Below are positions 36,301 through 44,960 of a stretch of DNA of 64,000 bases, piece after piece. Positions within the stretch are counted from its first letter, which is position 1. Every line of letters starts with the position of its first letter. Source of the DNA: an uncultured Clostridia bacterium (GTDB lineage: Bacteria; Bacillota; Clostridia; TANB77; CAG-508); NCBI GenBank assembly GCA_934129895.1, contig CAKOWY010000001.1, forward strand, positions 571,804-635,803, written 5' to 3'. Both the position numbers and the translations under genes were made by a program. The notes below the pieces were generated by a model. It did no database searches, had not been told where the DNA came from, and saw only the letters and a program-made list of their open reading frames with translations.

Positions 36301-38052
36301 TGCAATTCCAGTTATATGTGTAACTTTTACATCAAAATCATAATTTTCATTATTATATACATAATTTTTATTTGCTATAATTTCATAAGAATAATTTTGA
36401 AGTTCATAATTTTCTATTGTTATATATCTTACAGCAATTTCTTTATCTTTATAATACAATATAATTGATGCATATTCTACGTCATAATGATTTAATAATT
36501 CTATTTTATAATTATAATTTCCGTCTTTTCCAACTTGTATTTTTTGTTTACTTTCTCCATTTAATGATATATAAAATTCATCTTCTAAATCATTTCCATA
36601 TATTATTTTAGGAACAAATCCCCATATATTTATTGTATCTGTACTCTTATATAATGTTCTATCAGTATAAATATATGAATCAGAATAATATAGTTCTTTA
36701 TTATAATTGTATACTCCAACAATTAGCTTATTTTCTGTATTACCAATCTTTAAATATTTTATTGTTTCTGTATTGTCTGAAGTAAATTTTGCAATTCCAT
36801 CAGAATCTGTTCTTTTAGTTTCATCACCATATTGTACTTTTATATTTGAAGCAATTCCATTTATATCTGCAACCCATACAAGAATACTTTGCTCTGTGTT
36901 TGTAACATAAGCGTTTAAATCATTTATTTGAATTGGACTATTAAATAATTCTGTTCCATTTTGAGTTTTCATTACAGCAACATAATATCCGTTTGATAAT
37001 GTTTTGGTTAATTTTATACTATTCTCACCTTCATTGAAATCTACTTTTTCAAAGCTTGTAGCTTTAGAATAACTATTTGTTTCTATATAATCTATAAAAT
37101 CATCTTCTGTTTCAAATTTTCCAATCTCAACATTTGATATTTTTTTATTTCCGTTTTTATAATAATATATAGTTACATTTTCCCTAGAATTAAAAGTATT
37201 TATCTTATCAATTGAATTTGATATATTATAATATTTTTCTGATTCTCCATAATCATTATTTACTTCAAAAGAAAAACTATAATTATCTTCTAATTCCTTA
37301 TCATCTATTTTTAATCCTTTTTTAATTGTTACTGTATATTCTGTTTGATTTTTCAAACCTGAAGTTGGAACAAATCTGTATACTTTTCCTTTTTGTTGCC
37401 ATGTTCCTTCAATTTCTGGAACAATTTGAACATAATTTTCAAAATTTTCTATATTTGCATAAGACATCTCAACTTCTATATAAGAACTTGTTGAAACTCT
37501 ATTTGCATTATTCATTGGATATGTATTTGTAACACTTAATTTATTTGATGTTTGATATGCCCAACTATCTTTAGTAATTTTATCTTTTACATATTGTAAT
37601 TTTAAAATTGTATTATCTGGAATATTTTGTTTGAATTTTAATTTATATTGACCAGATTTTTCTGTTTTTTCTATTGAATATTCTAGTGCTGGTTCTATAT
37701 ATATACTTTTCTTTACACTTTCTATATTTACGTTTTTGTCTGTATATATTATAAACTCTGAATCATAATCCAATACTTGATTTGACATCTTTGTTGGCTC
37801 TATATTTACTATTGATACAATTTGAATTTTTGATGAATTAGTATTTATAAAGTTTAATCCTATAGCAAATACCATTACAAATACTGCAACTAAAGATGTA
37901 ATTGCAATTATTTTTTTATACTTTTTGTTGCTCTTTTTATTTTTCTGTTCTTCTATCGTTTTTTGCATTTTATTCTTAAATTCATCAGAAGGTAGTATCT
38001 TATTTTCAAATTTTTGCTTTAGCATTTTATCTATTTCATCATTTCTATCCAT
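33325..38052 (-). CDS. Membrane-anchored alpha-2-macroglobulin-like protein with anti-sigma-like N-terminus
   Basis: The 1575-residue protein has a 47-residue cytoplasmic start (MDRNDEIDKMLKQKFENKIL ... EEFKNKMQ-like), one membrane helix (48-69), Ig-like domains, then macroglobulin MG-type domains. A glycine-rich segment (about residue 1003-1012, GGEGGGGEDVRANFGDTAYF) precedes FKLPDNVTTYRVTVHAAN, a signature of bacterial alpha-2-macroglobulins. I see no CxEQ thioester motif. Its start overlaps the ECF sigma gene by 8 bases and the N-terminus resembles anti-sigma factor tails, so I infer a sensor of proteases or envelope damage that holds the sigma factor. The macroglobulin identity is good; the anti-sigma role is inference. 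Confidence 0.82.
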   Translation of the reverse strand: MDRNDEIDKMLKQKFENKILPSDEFKNKMQKTIEEQKNKKSNKKYKKIIAITSLVAVFVMVFAIGLNFINTNSSKIQIVSIVNIEPTKMSNQVLDYDSEFIIYTDKNVNIESVKKSIYIEPALEYSIEKTEKSGQYKLKFKQNIPDNTILKLQYVKDKITKDSWAYQTSNKLSVTNTYPMNNANRVSTSSYIEVEMSYANIENFENYVQIVPEIEGTWQQKGKVYRFVPTSGLKNQTEYTVTIKKGLKIDDKELEDNYSFSFEVNNDYGESEKYYNISNSIDKINTFNSRENVTIYYYKNGNKKISNVEIGKFETEDDFIDYIETNSYSKATSFEKVDFNEGENSIKLTKTLSNGYYVAVMKTQNGTELFNSPIQINDLNAYVTNTEQSILVWVADINGIASNIKVQYGDETKRTDSDGIAKFTSDNTETIKYLKIGNTENKLIVGVYNYNKELYYSDSYIYTDRTLYKSTDTINIWGFVPKIIYGNDLEDEFYISLNGESKQKIQVGKDGNYNYKIELLNHYDVEYASIILYYKDKEIAVRYITIENYELQNYSYEIIANKNYVYNNENYDFDVKVTHITGIAVSNKKVVVKLEGQELLERTDANGIAHFSVKISRDDVKDYSMGYMYIEVYNGDLEEYTDVSTSKNVYIIFRDVYTSVENTGNKYELTLHKLLKDKEINASYDLKELYDGNYNTTVEVDLEESVTVKQIVGYEINKYTKKNEPVYNYIVTKNANKITEVNTEDGKMTYDSSSLKMKDNTDVSTYSYVLIFKFQDRSGNPMEIKKYIVRYSEDFELGYVYEYASSLGRLGYKRNVSTYYNVFRYYLNAGEISSFNIGDTVKFSLYESMAGKKDQEISNGGKLLLISAQDDILTQKITDKNEIEYTFAEQDFPGCKITSAYYFNGKFYRMPGYYYDFNEETRKVDIDISADKTEYKPGDEVNLTIKTTNNNKPIKTFVNISVVNEGVFAVREDSTEIVSTIYQNPEYPIYTYSSYFDYINKEAGGEGGGGEDVRANFGDTAYFETVYTDSNGVANVKFKLPDNVTTYRVTVHAANEDAYVGVDKIDITSKLDFFIQSTEPRNVKTTDDLVLNATSIASEQYNVKYQFTIEELNKTLEAEGTTNSIATVNFGKLDYGTYNVTIKGSGNGQEDAIRYTVNIIESAQEVKKYTKINVSETPEITPTKNPIVMEIYNKNIDKYVEYIDFIENTLTERLDTQIAYNEVQKIRTEYYGTSNSAVNIDMYKYRTETYLKNLENGNTNTVLTALVEYYAKDYISNLNMDPFINDDSNLFEQYLVSAAQQQAVLADLLQLKEEEDIENYNKLLVVLSLEFLGDYKNAKELYNQIELNDEEQEEYKSIVATIETFINKENSSKIIDEVIQSNPEDEYIRFAILSFFKNNEVDISNEEEISIISSNINETIKLNGMSVKTYVINNKDLDNIKFETNSKDIVVRYYYQTLLENIESENIVEDMSIKITGNLRKNSVVYLQINFNDIESREIRIALPNSLRLAYVDTAKEYWIMNNAIDYISIFKQKGYSSIKIPLIVTSEGNYKFENIVTNQNGIYHISNSLDLNIK

Positions 38053-38575
38053 TCAAATCCCCCTTTTCTATATTTTCTTTTAGGAAAATATCTTCTAATT
38101 TTTTTCTTGCTCTTGATAGTCTTGACTTTATTGTTCCTTCTGGTAATTTTTGAATTTCTGAAATCTCTTTAATGCTAAATTCTTCAAAATAATATAATAT
38201 TACTAATGTACTTAGTTCCTCATCTAATTTTTTTATAGATTGTCTTATACCAAAATCATCATATTTATCATTATAAATCAAATCTGTTTGACTATAATTT
38301 TCTAAATATATAATTTTTTTGTTTTGTCTGTGAATCTTATTACATTCATTTATTAAAATTCTAATAAGCCATGTTTTGAAGAATTCGGCATGTTTTAAAG
38401 TATGTATTTTTTCGAATACAATTACTGTTGTATTTGAAATTGCATCAGATATTTCTTCTTCTGTTTTTAAAATACTAAATGCAACTCTATACATTGATTT
38501 CATATTTTCCATTAAAAGATTACCTAGTTCATCTGTGTTTCCACTCTGGGCTTTTTTGATCCTTTCAATATCCAT
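38045..38575 (-). CDS. ECF-type RNA polymerase sigma factor
   Basis: The 176-residue protein has sigma region 2 (about 15-85; FKTWLIRILINECNKIHRQ) and region 4 (about 115-165; LVILYYFEEFSIKEISEIQ, LPEGTIKSRLSRARKKLED). There is no region 1 or 3, so it is an extracytoplasmic-function sigma. AAAGGGG lies 5 bases before ATG. Its 3' end overlaps the start of the macroglobulin-like gene, as ECF genes commonly overlap their anti-sigma gene. An ECF-like promoter lies upstream, suggesting autoregulation. Confidence 0.94.
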   Translation of the reverse strand: MDIERIKKAQSGNTDELGNLLMENMKSMYRVAFSILKTEEEISDAISNTTVIVFEKIHTLKHAEFFKTWLIRILINECNKIHRQNKKIIYLENYSQTDLIYNDKYDDFGIRQSIKKLDEELSTLVILYYFEEFSIKEISEIQKLPEGTIKSRLSRARKKLEDIFLKENIEKGDLNG

Positions 38576-38604
38576 TTTTTCCCCTTTCTATATCTATATA
38601 CTCT

Positions 38605-38632
38605 TTAGATGTTTTAACAAGTTGATTGGTTC
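38605..38632 (-). promoter_or_regulatory. Possible autoregulated ECF promoter
   Basis: On the minus strand GAACC (38632-38628) and TCTAA (38609-38605) are separated by 18 bases, similar to sigma-E-type GAACTT and TCTGA elements. It lies about 30 bases before the sigma gene. Confidence 0.45.
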
Positions 38633-38710
38633 ACATATTTTTAAAATTTTTAATTTAATAAGCTAAAAATTTTTACGTTTCTTCTTGCATAAAAACTTTT
38701 AGCTTATTTT

Positions 38711-38965
38711 TTACGAATTAAATTCGTCTAATATTCCAACTTTATATTCAATATCTTCCATGTGTGGAAAAATTTCTTTTACTCTTTTTAATGTTAGCAT
38801 TGTCATCCTAGGTTGTGGATTCTTTGGATCATCTAACAATAATTTTTGAGTATAACAATTTTTTGCCGTTTTAAATAAAACATATCTATTTCTTACATAA
38901 GTATAGTAAATTTGATATCCATTTTTTAGATCTAACCACATGTCTTCAAATGTATAATTTTCCAC
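38711..38965 (-). CDS. Hypothetical 84-residue protein
   Basis: A compact, aromatic-rich soluble protein (ENYTFEDMWLDLKNGYQIYY, RYVLFKTAKNCYTQKLLLD, EIFPHMEDIEYKVGIL). It has an alpha/beta look and no membrane segment. Start is GTG 38965, 7 bases after AAGGAGG. It follows ligA by about 16 bp in the same direction, so it is probably part of that transcript. No family recognised. Confidence 0.7.
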   Translation of the reverse strand: MENYTFEDMWLDLKNGYQIYYTYVRNRYVLFKTAKNCYTQKLLLDDPKNPQPRMTMLTLKRVKEIFPHMEDIEYKVGILDEFNS

Positions 38966-38981
38966 TAATTATCCTCCTTAA

Positions 38982-40982
38982 TTACTTACACATTTCTTCA
39001 AATTCTTTTTCGCTAATAATTTGAATTCCTAAACTTTGTGCTTTTGTAAGTTTGCTTCCAGCATCTTCTCCAGTCAACAAATAAGTTGTTTTTTTGGAAA
39101 CTGAACTTGACGTTTTTCCGCCAAATTTTTCTATAATATCTGATGCTTCTTCTCTTGAATATTTTTCAAGTGAACCTGTTAATACAAATGTTTTTCCTGC
39201 AAATCTATCATCTTCATTTTCTTGCTTTTGTCTTTGCATATTTACACCTGCATCTTTTAATCTTTTTAACAAGTCTTTTGTCTGCTCTTGACTAAAAAAT
39301 TCGTTTATACTATTTGCAACAATTGGACCAACTTCATCTACTTCACTTAAGCTTTCAATTGATGCATTTGCTAAATTGTCCATATTGTCATATTTTTTCG
39401 CTAATACTTTTGCTGCTTTTACACCAACATGTCTTATTCCAAATGCTGTTATTAATCTATACAAATCGTTTTTTTTACTAGCATTTATACTATCTATTAA
39501 GTTTTGAGCAAATTTTTTCCCATTTTTCTTTAATGACGCTATATCTTCAAATTTTAAATCATATATATCTGCAATATTAGAAATCATCTTCTTTTCAAGT
39601 AATATTCCTATAATGTTTTCTCCAAGACCATCTATATTCATTGCTTCTCTTGATACAAAATGTACTAAGTTTCTATACAATTTTGCTGGACATTCTATTC
39701 CTGTACACCTTACTGCAGATTCTCCTTCTTCTCTTACAGCTTCTGCCCCACATACAGGACAATGTGTTGGCATAACAAATTCTTTTTCTGTTCCATCTCT
39801 CTTTTCTACAATTGCTCGTACTATTTCTGGAATTACATCTCCTGCTTTTTGTATTATAACTCTGTCACCTATTTTTAATCCTTTTTCTTTAACAAAGTCT
39901 TCATTATGTAATGTTGTTTTTGATATAAGTGACCCAGCAACTCTTACTGGCTCTAATATTGCAAGTGGTGTAATTACTCCTGTTCTTCCAACTTGAAATT
40001 CTATGTCTTTTAAAATTGTTTCTTTTTGTTCTGGTGGGTATTTATAAGCAATTGCCCATTTTGGAACTTTTGATGTTGTTCCTAAAATTTTTCTTAATTC
40101 CAAATTATCAACTTTTACAACTGCACCATCTATTCCAAATGTTAATTGTTCTCTATCTTCACCAATTTTATTAATTGCTTGTTTTACTTCTTCTATATTT
40201 GAACAAGGTATACGAACAGGATTAACATTAAATCCTAATTTTGCTAAATATTCTAATTCTTCAAAATGAGAATTAAATTCTTTTCCTTCTATTTTTTGAA
40301 CATTAAAAATATAAATATCTAGAGGTCTTTTTTTAGTTATATTACTGTCTAATTGTCTTAATGAACCAGCAGCTGCATTTCTTGCATTTGCAAATAATTC
40401 TTCTTCATTTTCTTCTCTTTCTTGATTCATTTTTTCAAATTCTTTTTTTGATATAAAAACTTCCCCTCTAACTGTTATATTTATTTTTTCTGGTAATTCT
40501 TCTGGAATTGTTTTTATGGTTTTTAGGTTTTCAGTTACATCTTCTCCAACTAGGCCATTTCCTCTTGTTGCACCTCTTACGAGCTTTCCATCTTTATATT
40601 CTAATGCTGATGATAAACCATCTATTTTGGTTTCTACAACATATTTTACTTCATCTATTCCATTTTCACTTGCTACTTTTTTTACTCTTTCATCAAATGC
40701 CTCAATTTCTCCAAAATTGAATACATCTTGTAAACTTTGAAGTGGTACTTCATGTTCAACTTTTGTAAAACCTTCTTTTACATGACCACCAACTTTTTGA
40801 GTTAATGAATCTTTTGTTATAAATTCAGGAAATTGACCTTCTAATGTTCTTAATTCTAACATCATCATGTCATATTCATAGTCTGTTATTTCTGGATTAT
40901 CATCATCATAATATTTTTGTGCATAATATTCTGTTTTTTTTCTGAGTTCTTTTATTCTTTCTTCAGCTTGTTTTTTATCCAT
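38982..40982 (-). CDS. ligA: NAD+-dependent DNA ligase LigA
   Basis: LigA seals nicks in replication and repair. The 666-residue protein has the adenylation Lys (K119, VVETKIDGLSSALEY), the GATRGNGLVGEDVT motif, the four-Cys zinc finger (CPVCG ... CTGIECPAKL), HhH repeats and a C-terminal BRCT domain (FAGKTFVLTGSLEKYSREEA). All key motifs are intact. ATG follows AAAAAGGAAGT. Confidence 0.97.
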   Translation of the reverse strand: MDKKQAEERIKELRKKTEYYAQKYYDDDNPEITDYEYDMMMLELRTLEGQFPEFITKDSLTQKVGGHVKEGFTKVEHEVPLQSLQDVFNFGEIEAFDERVKKVASENGIDEVKYVVETKIDGLSSALEYKDGKLVRGATRGNGLVGEDVTENLKTIKTIPEELPEKINITVRGEVFISKKEFEKMNQEREENEEELFANARNAAAGSLRQLDSNITKKRPLDIYIFNVQKIEGKEFNSHFEELEYLAKLGFNVNPVRIPCSNIEEVKQAINKIGEDREQLTFGIDGAVVKVDNLELRKILGTTSKVPKWAIAYKYPPEQKETILKDIEFQVGRTGVITPLAILEPVRVAGSLISKTTLHNEDFVKEKGLKIGDRVIIQKAGDVIPEIVRAIVEKRDGTEKEFVMPTHCPVCGAEAVREEGESAVRCTGIECPAKLYRNLVHFVSREAMNIDGLGENIIGILLEKKMISNIADIYDLKFEDIASLKKNGKKFAQNLIDSINASKKNDLYRLITAFGIRHVGVKAAKVLAKKYDNMDNLANASIESLSEVDEVGPIVANSINEFFSQEQTKDLLKRLKDAGVNMQRQKQENEDDRFAGKTFVLTGSLEKYSREEASDIIEKFGGKTSSSVSKKTTYLLTGEDAGSKLTKAQSLGIQIISEKEFEEMCK

Positions 40983-41067
40983 TTTTCTTACTTCCTTTTT
41001 TTATTTTATATGCAATTTCATTATATCAATAAATATAAAAAATTTCTACCTAATTTAAAATAAAATA

Positions 41068-41095
41068 GACTAACAAATTTAAAAATTTGTTAGTC
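41068..41095 (-). terminator. Terminator after the sortase gene
   Basis: 13-bp stem GACTAACAAATTT with its complement and a two-base loop region; followed on the minus strand by TATTTTATTTT. Confidence 0.7.
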
Positions 41096-41118
41096 CCCAT
41101 TTTTTTATTAACATTATA

Positions 41119-41793
41119 TTAAGAATCTGCTCTTGCTAATATAATTAAACGTGCTTCACTATTGTCTGTACATGTTGATAAAGATATTTCAACTGCTCCA
41201 TTTGTATCTCTAGACATATATTCTGCATCTGTTTCAGTAGTTTCATATTTATTATATATTGTATAAACAACTTTCTTTTTAGTTAAATCTGTTATATATA
41301 TTTTATCTCCTACTTTTAGCTTTTTATTGTTTGAAAAGAAATTTCCATTTCTAAAGTTATGTCCTGCAATACATGTATTACCAGCTTGATTTAATCCTGG
41401 TCCATAAAATTCAACAACAGATGTTTCTAATGCTGATTTTGAATATTCTGATCTAGATAATATTGGACATTTTAAACCAGTTGCTGGAATTTCTATTGTA
41501 CCTGCTATTAAATATCCATTATATCTTTCTTCTTTTGGAGTTTGTTCTGTTGAATTATTACCAGTATTTGTATTATCTGGTTCAGTTATATCTATTTTTT
41601 CATCATTATTGTCATCTTTCTTTGGTTCTTGATTGATATTACTATTATTCCATGTATCTGTAAAATCTTCCGCTTCTTTTTTACTATTCATTGAGCTTAC
41701 ATATTTATATCCCAAAAAAGCTATTATACCTACAATTGCTATTATTACAATTACTAATAATACTGTTAAAAATGTATTATATTTACTATTCAT
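41119..41793 (-). CDS. Sortase family transpeptidase
   Basis: Sortases anchor surface proteins to the cell wall. The 224-residue protein has an N-terminal membrane helix (about 8-32), an Asn/Asp-rich linker (about 40-90) and a sortase domain with catalytic His (CIAGHNF), Cys (SLSTCTD) and Arg (ARLIILAR). The TLXTC motif is SLSTC. The class is probably D or E-like; I cannot be exact. GAGGGGGAG before ATG. No LPXTG substrate is visible nearby; neighbours are ligA and hinT. Confidence 0.92.
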   Translation of the reverse strand: MNSKYNTFLTVLLVIVIIAIVGIIAFLGYKYVSSMNSKKEAEDFTDTWNNSNINQEPKKDDNNDEKIDITEPDNTNTGNNSTEQTPKEERYNGYLIAGTIEIPATGLKCPILSRSEYSKSALETSVVEFYGPGLNQAGNTCIAGHNFRNGNFFSNNKKLKVGDKIYITDLTKKKVVYTIYNKYETTETDAEYMSRDTNGAVEISLSTCTDNSEARLIILARADS

Positions 41794-41905
41794 AATAACT
41801 CCCCCTCTCTTTCCAGATAAGTCTCATTAAAATTTATACGTTTTTAGCCTTATACATTTATTATATCATATTTTTCAATAAAATGGAATGTTTTATCGAA
41901 TATTT

Positions 41906-42253
41906 TTATACTATTTTTTCTCCAAGCTTTTTTCCAGCTAATAGATGAAAATGTAAATGTCCAACTTCTTGTCCTCCGTCTTCGCCACAATTTACAATTA
42001 CTCTATATCCTTTTTCTTTAAATCCTTGTTTTTCAGCAATTTCATTAATAACTTTATATATTTTTGAAATTATTTTTTCATCACCATCTTCCATTGTAGC
42101 AAGTGATGCTATATGTTTCTTTGGTATTACCAACACATGTATTGGAGCTGCTGGATTTATATCCTTAAATGCTAATACATCTTCATCTTCATATACTTTA
42201 CTTGATGGAATTTCTCCTTTTATAATTTTGCAAAATAAACAATTCTCGTCCAT
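41906..42253 (-). CDS. Histidine triad (HIT) nucleotide hydrolase, HinT type
   Basis: HIT proteins hydrolyse nucleoside phosphoramidates. From ATG 42253 (AGGAGG, 7 bases) the protein has 115 residues, with a CLFCKIIKGEIPSSKVYED start, DINPAAPIHVLVIPKKHI and the triad VGHLHFHLL. An upstream in-frame start at 42283 was rejected. It lies after alaS in this direction, with a hairpin at 42278-42300 in between. Confidence 0.95.
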   Translation of the reverse strand: MDENCLFCKIIKGEIPSSKVYEDEDVLAFKDINPAAPIHVLVIPKKHIASLATMEDGDEKIISKIYKVINEIAEKQGFKEKGYRVIVNCGEDGGQEVGHLHFHLLAGKKLGEKIV

Positions 42254-42277
42254 TTTTTCCTCCTTATAAATAAAATT

Positions 42278-42300
42278 TCCCACAATTAAAAATTGTGGGA
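42278..42300 (-). terminator. Hairpin between alaS and hinT
   Basis: TCCCACAATT/AATTGTGGGA stem with a three-base loop. On the minus strand the T-rich tail (AAATTTTATTT) is poor, so termination may be weak. Confidence 0.5.
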
Positions 42301-42307
42301 TTTCGTA

Positions 42308-44062
42308 TTATTCTAATATTGCCTTTATTCTTCTAATCCCTGATGAACTTGACTCTTCTTTCTTTATTTTGAAATGTCCTAATTCTGATGTGTTTGATAC
42401 ATGAGGTCCTCCACATAATTCAAGTGAAACATCACCTATTTTATAAACAGATACTATATCACCATATTTTTCAATAAACATTGCTTCTGCTCCCATTTTT
42501 ATTGCATCATCTTTTTTCATTTCTATATGTTCTACAGGAATTGCCTCTTTTATCCATTCATTTACTAAATCTTCTGTTTTTTGTTTTTCTTCATCTGTCA
42601 TTTTTGCTGGATGTGAGAAGTCAAATCTCATTCTTTCAGCTGTTATATTACTTCCTCTTTGATGTACATGTGAGCCTAATACTTGTTTTAATGCTGCATT
42701 CAATAAATGTGTTGCTGTATGATATTTTGTTTCCATCTCTCCTGTTGAAGCTAATCCACCTTTAAATTTCTGTTCTGATCCTGCTCTTGACTTTTCTTGA
42801 TGTTCTTTAAATAATTTATTAAATCCTTCTTTGTCTATTTTCATTCCGTTTTCAACAGCAAGTTCTTCTGTAACTTCTGGTGGAAATCCATAAGTATCAT
42901 ATAATCTAAACACAACTTTACCTGGTACTGTATTTTCACCTTGTTCTTTTACTTGTCCAACTTCTTTTGCAAATTCCTTTTCACCTTTTTCAAGTGTTTT
43001 TATAAATTTGTCTTTTTCTTCTAATATTACTGCCTTTATTATTTCTTTATTTGTTTCAAGAGCTGGATACATTTCTTTTAAATTTTCAATATTTAAGTCT
43101 ATTAATGATGATAATTCATCTAATTGTATTTGTAATTTATTTAAGTGTCTTACCATTCTACGAATTAATCTTCTTAAAATATATCCTCTATCAACATTAC
43201 TTGGTCTTCCACCATCACATATTATCATCATACTTGAACGCAAATGCTCTGCAACAACTCTTCTGCTTGCTATATTATCTACTTTTTGTAGCTCAACTAA
43301 TTTTTCCATAACTGGAGCAAATAATTCAGTTTCATAAGGTGTTTCTTTTCCTTGTAACAACATTGTCATTCTTTCTAATCCTAAACCTGTATCAACATTA
43401 TGTTGTTTTAATTTTGAATATTTACCATTTTCGTCTTTATAGAATTCCATAAATACATTGTTCCAAATTTCAACATATTTACCACATCCACATGATGGAT
43501 TACATTCTGGTGAACATTTTGGCTTTCCTGTATCATAGAACATTTCTGTATCTGGTCCACAAGGTCCTGTTTCTCCTGCAATCCACCAGTTATCATCTTT
43601 TCCAAAATAATATATTCTTTCTTCAGGAATTCCTGCTTTTTTCCAACATGATGCTGTTACTTCGTCTCTTGCACAATCTTCATCCCCAGCAAAACATGTT
43701 ACTGATAGTTTTTCTACTGGAATTCCTAATTCCTTTGTTAAGAAATCATAGCTCATTTGTATTGACTCTTCTTTAAAATAATCTCCTAATGACCAATTTC
43801 CTAACATTTCAAAATATGTTAAATGTCTATTGTCTCCAACTTCATCAATATCATTTGTTCTTACACATTTTTGATAATCTGTAAGTCTTGTTCCTGATGG
43901 GTGTGGTTCTCCCAATAAATATGGTACTAATGGTTGCATTCCAGCTGTTGTAAATAATACTGATGGATCATTTTCAGGTATTAATGGTGCTGATGGTATT
44001 ACAACATGTCCATGATTTTTAAAAAAATTCAAATATTTATTTCTTATTTCTATTGCTTTCAT
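42308..44062 (-). CDS. alaS: Alanyl-tRNA synthetase, short form without the C-Ala domain
   Basis: AlaRS charges tRNA-Ala. The 584-residue protein has class II motifs (TTAGMQPLVPYLLG, RHLTYFEMLGNWSLGDYF, GLGLERMTMLLQG) and the tRNA-recognition domain. The editing domain has zinc-type HTATHLLNAALKQ and CGGPHVSNTSELG. It ends right after the editing domain at SSSGIRRIKAILE, whereas standard bacterial AlaRS is about 870-880 residues with a coiled coil and C-Ala domain. Short forms are known in some reduced or uncultured bacterial lineages. ATG follows AGGAG by 6 bases. It looks intact, not truncated by frameshift. Confidence 0.93.
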   Translation of the reverse strand: MKAIEIRNKYLNFFKNHGHVVIPSAPLIPENDPSVLFTTAGMQPLVPYLLGEPHPSGTRLTDYQKCVRTNDIDEVGDNRHLTYFEMLGNWSLGDYFKEESIQMSYDFLTKELGIPVEKLSVTCFAGDEDCARDEVTASCWKKAGIPEERIYYFGKDDNWWIAGETGPCGPDTEMFYDTGKPKCSPECNPSCGCGKYVEIWNNVFMEFYKDENGKYSKLKQHNVDTGLGLERMTMLLQGKETPYETELFAPVMEKLVELQKVDNIASRRVVAEHLRSSMMIICDGGRPSNVDRGYILRRLIRRMVRHLNKLQIQLDELSSLIDLNIENLKEMYPALETNKEIIKAVILEEKDKFIKTLEKGEKEFAKEVGQVKEQGENTVPGKVVFRLYDTYGFPPEVTEELAVENGMKIDKEGFNKLFKEHQEKSRAGSEQKFKGGLASTGEMETKYHTATHLLNAALKQVLGSHVHQRGSNITAERMRFDFSHPAKMTDEEKQKTEDLVNEWIKEAIPVEHIEMKKDDAIKMGAEAMFIEKYGDIVSVYKIGDVSLELCGGPHVSNTSELGHFKIKKEESSSSGIRRIKAILE

Positions 44063-44131
44063 TTTTATCTCCTATTCTTTTTACAGATTTTATTATACTC
44101 CAAAACCCTACAAAAATCAACTCTTTTATTA

Positions 44132-44821
44132 CTATATCTTATCTACAGTTTTTAATATACACCATGTTCCATTACTTTCTGGTAAACATTTAAAGGTCAT
44201 TTTTTCTTTTGATATTGGATGTTCTATTGTAAGTTCATAAGCCCATAGTGCAATTTGTTTTCCTTGTCCTCTTGTTCCATATTTTTGATCTCCAAATATA
44301 CTATGTCCTGCATGAGATAATTGTACTCTTATTTGATGATGTCTTCCTGTATGCAAATTTATTCTTACTAATGATAAATTTTTTACTTCATTATATGCTA
44401 GAACTTCATAATCTAGTTTGGCTAATTTTGCATTTTTCTTATCTTTGCTTACAACTTTACTCATATTATTTCTTTCATCTTTATATAAGTAATCTTCTAA
44501 TTCTCCACTATTATGTTCAAATTTCCCATCTACAACCGCCAAATATTTTTTCTTAAATATTTTTTCTCTAACTTGATCACTCAATCTTGATGCCGCTTTA
44601 GATGTTTTGGCAAAGACCATAACTCCGCCAACAGGTCTATCTAATCTATGCACTAATCCTAAATAAACATTTCCTGGTTTATTATATTTTTCTTTTAAGT
44701 ATTCTTTTATAATAGTAAGCATGTCAATATCTTCTGTTTTATCGGCTTGAGATGGAATATTAGGCTGTTTTTCTACAACAATTATATGATTGTCCTCATA
44801 TATTACATTTAATTTATCCAT
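44132..44821 (-). CDS. RluA-family rRNA/tRNA pseudouridine synthase
   Basis: The 229-residue protein (from ATG 44821, AGAGGAAAG before it) has the RluA catalytic motif HRLDRPVGGVMVFAKTSKA with the Asp. The RIxLxTGRxHQIR motif follows as LHTGRHHQIRVQLSHAGHSI. No S4 domain is present, so it is probably a 23S rRNA or unassigned RluA-type enzyme. An upstream in-frame start at 44875 was rejected. The target uridine cannot be read from sequence. Confidence 0.93.
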   Translation of the reverse strand: MDKLNVIYEDNHIIVVEKQPNIPSQADKTEDIDMLTIIKEYLKEKYNKPGNVYLGLVHRLDRPVGGVMVFAKTSKAASRLSDQVREKIFKKKYLAVVDGKFEHNSGELEDYLYKDERNNMSKVVSKDKKNAKLAKLDYEVLAYNEVKNLSLVRINLHTGRHHQIRVQLSHAGHSIFGDQKYGTRGQGKQIALWAYELTIEHPISKEKMTFKCLPESNGTWCILKTVDKI

Positions 44822-44960
44822 ATTCACTTTCCTCTCTTTCCTAATATTAATTGGAAAAAAATCAAATTTTGGCAAGTCAAATTTTATTTAAAAGGCAATG
44901 ACACTTATGTGATGTACATAACCACATTCTAAATGATTTTTAACACAGTCAAAATTATAA

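Noticed and set aside
38657..38708. A terminator-like stem AATAAGCTAAAA/TTTTAGCTTATT after the 84-residue ORF
   Set aside because: The loop is long and the minus-strand T-tract is poor; the T-run is on the plus side where no gene needs it. Left out of the features.
44063..44131. T-box leader before alaS
   Set aside because: The gap is only 69 bases and lacks the T-box sequence and antiterminator structure.
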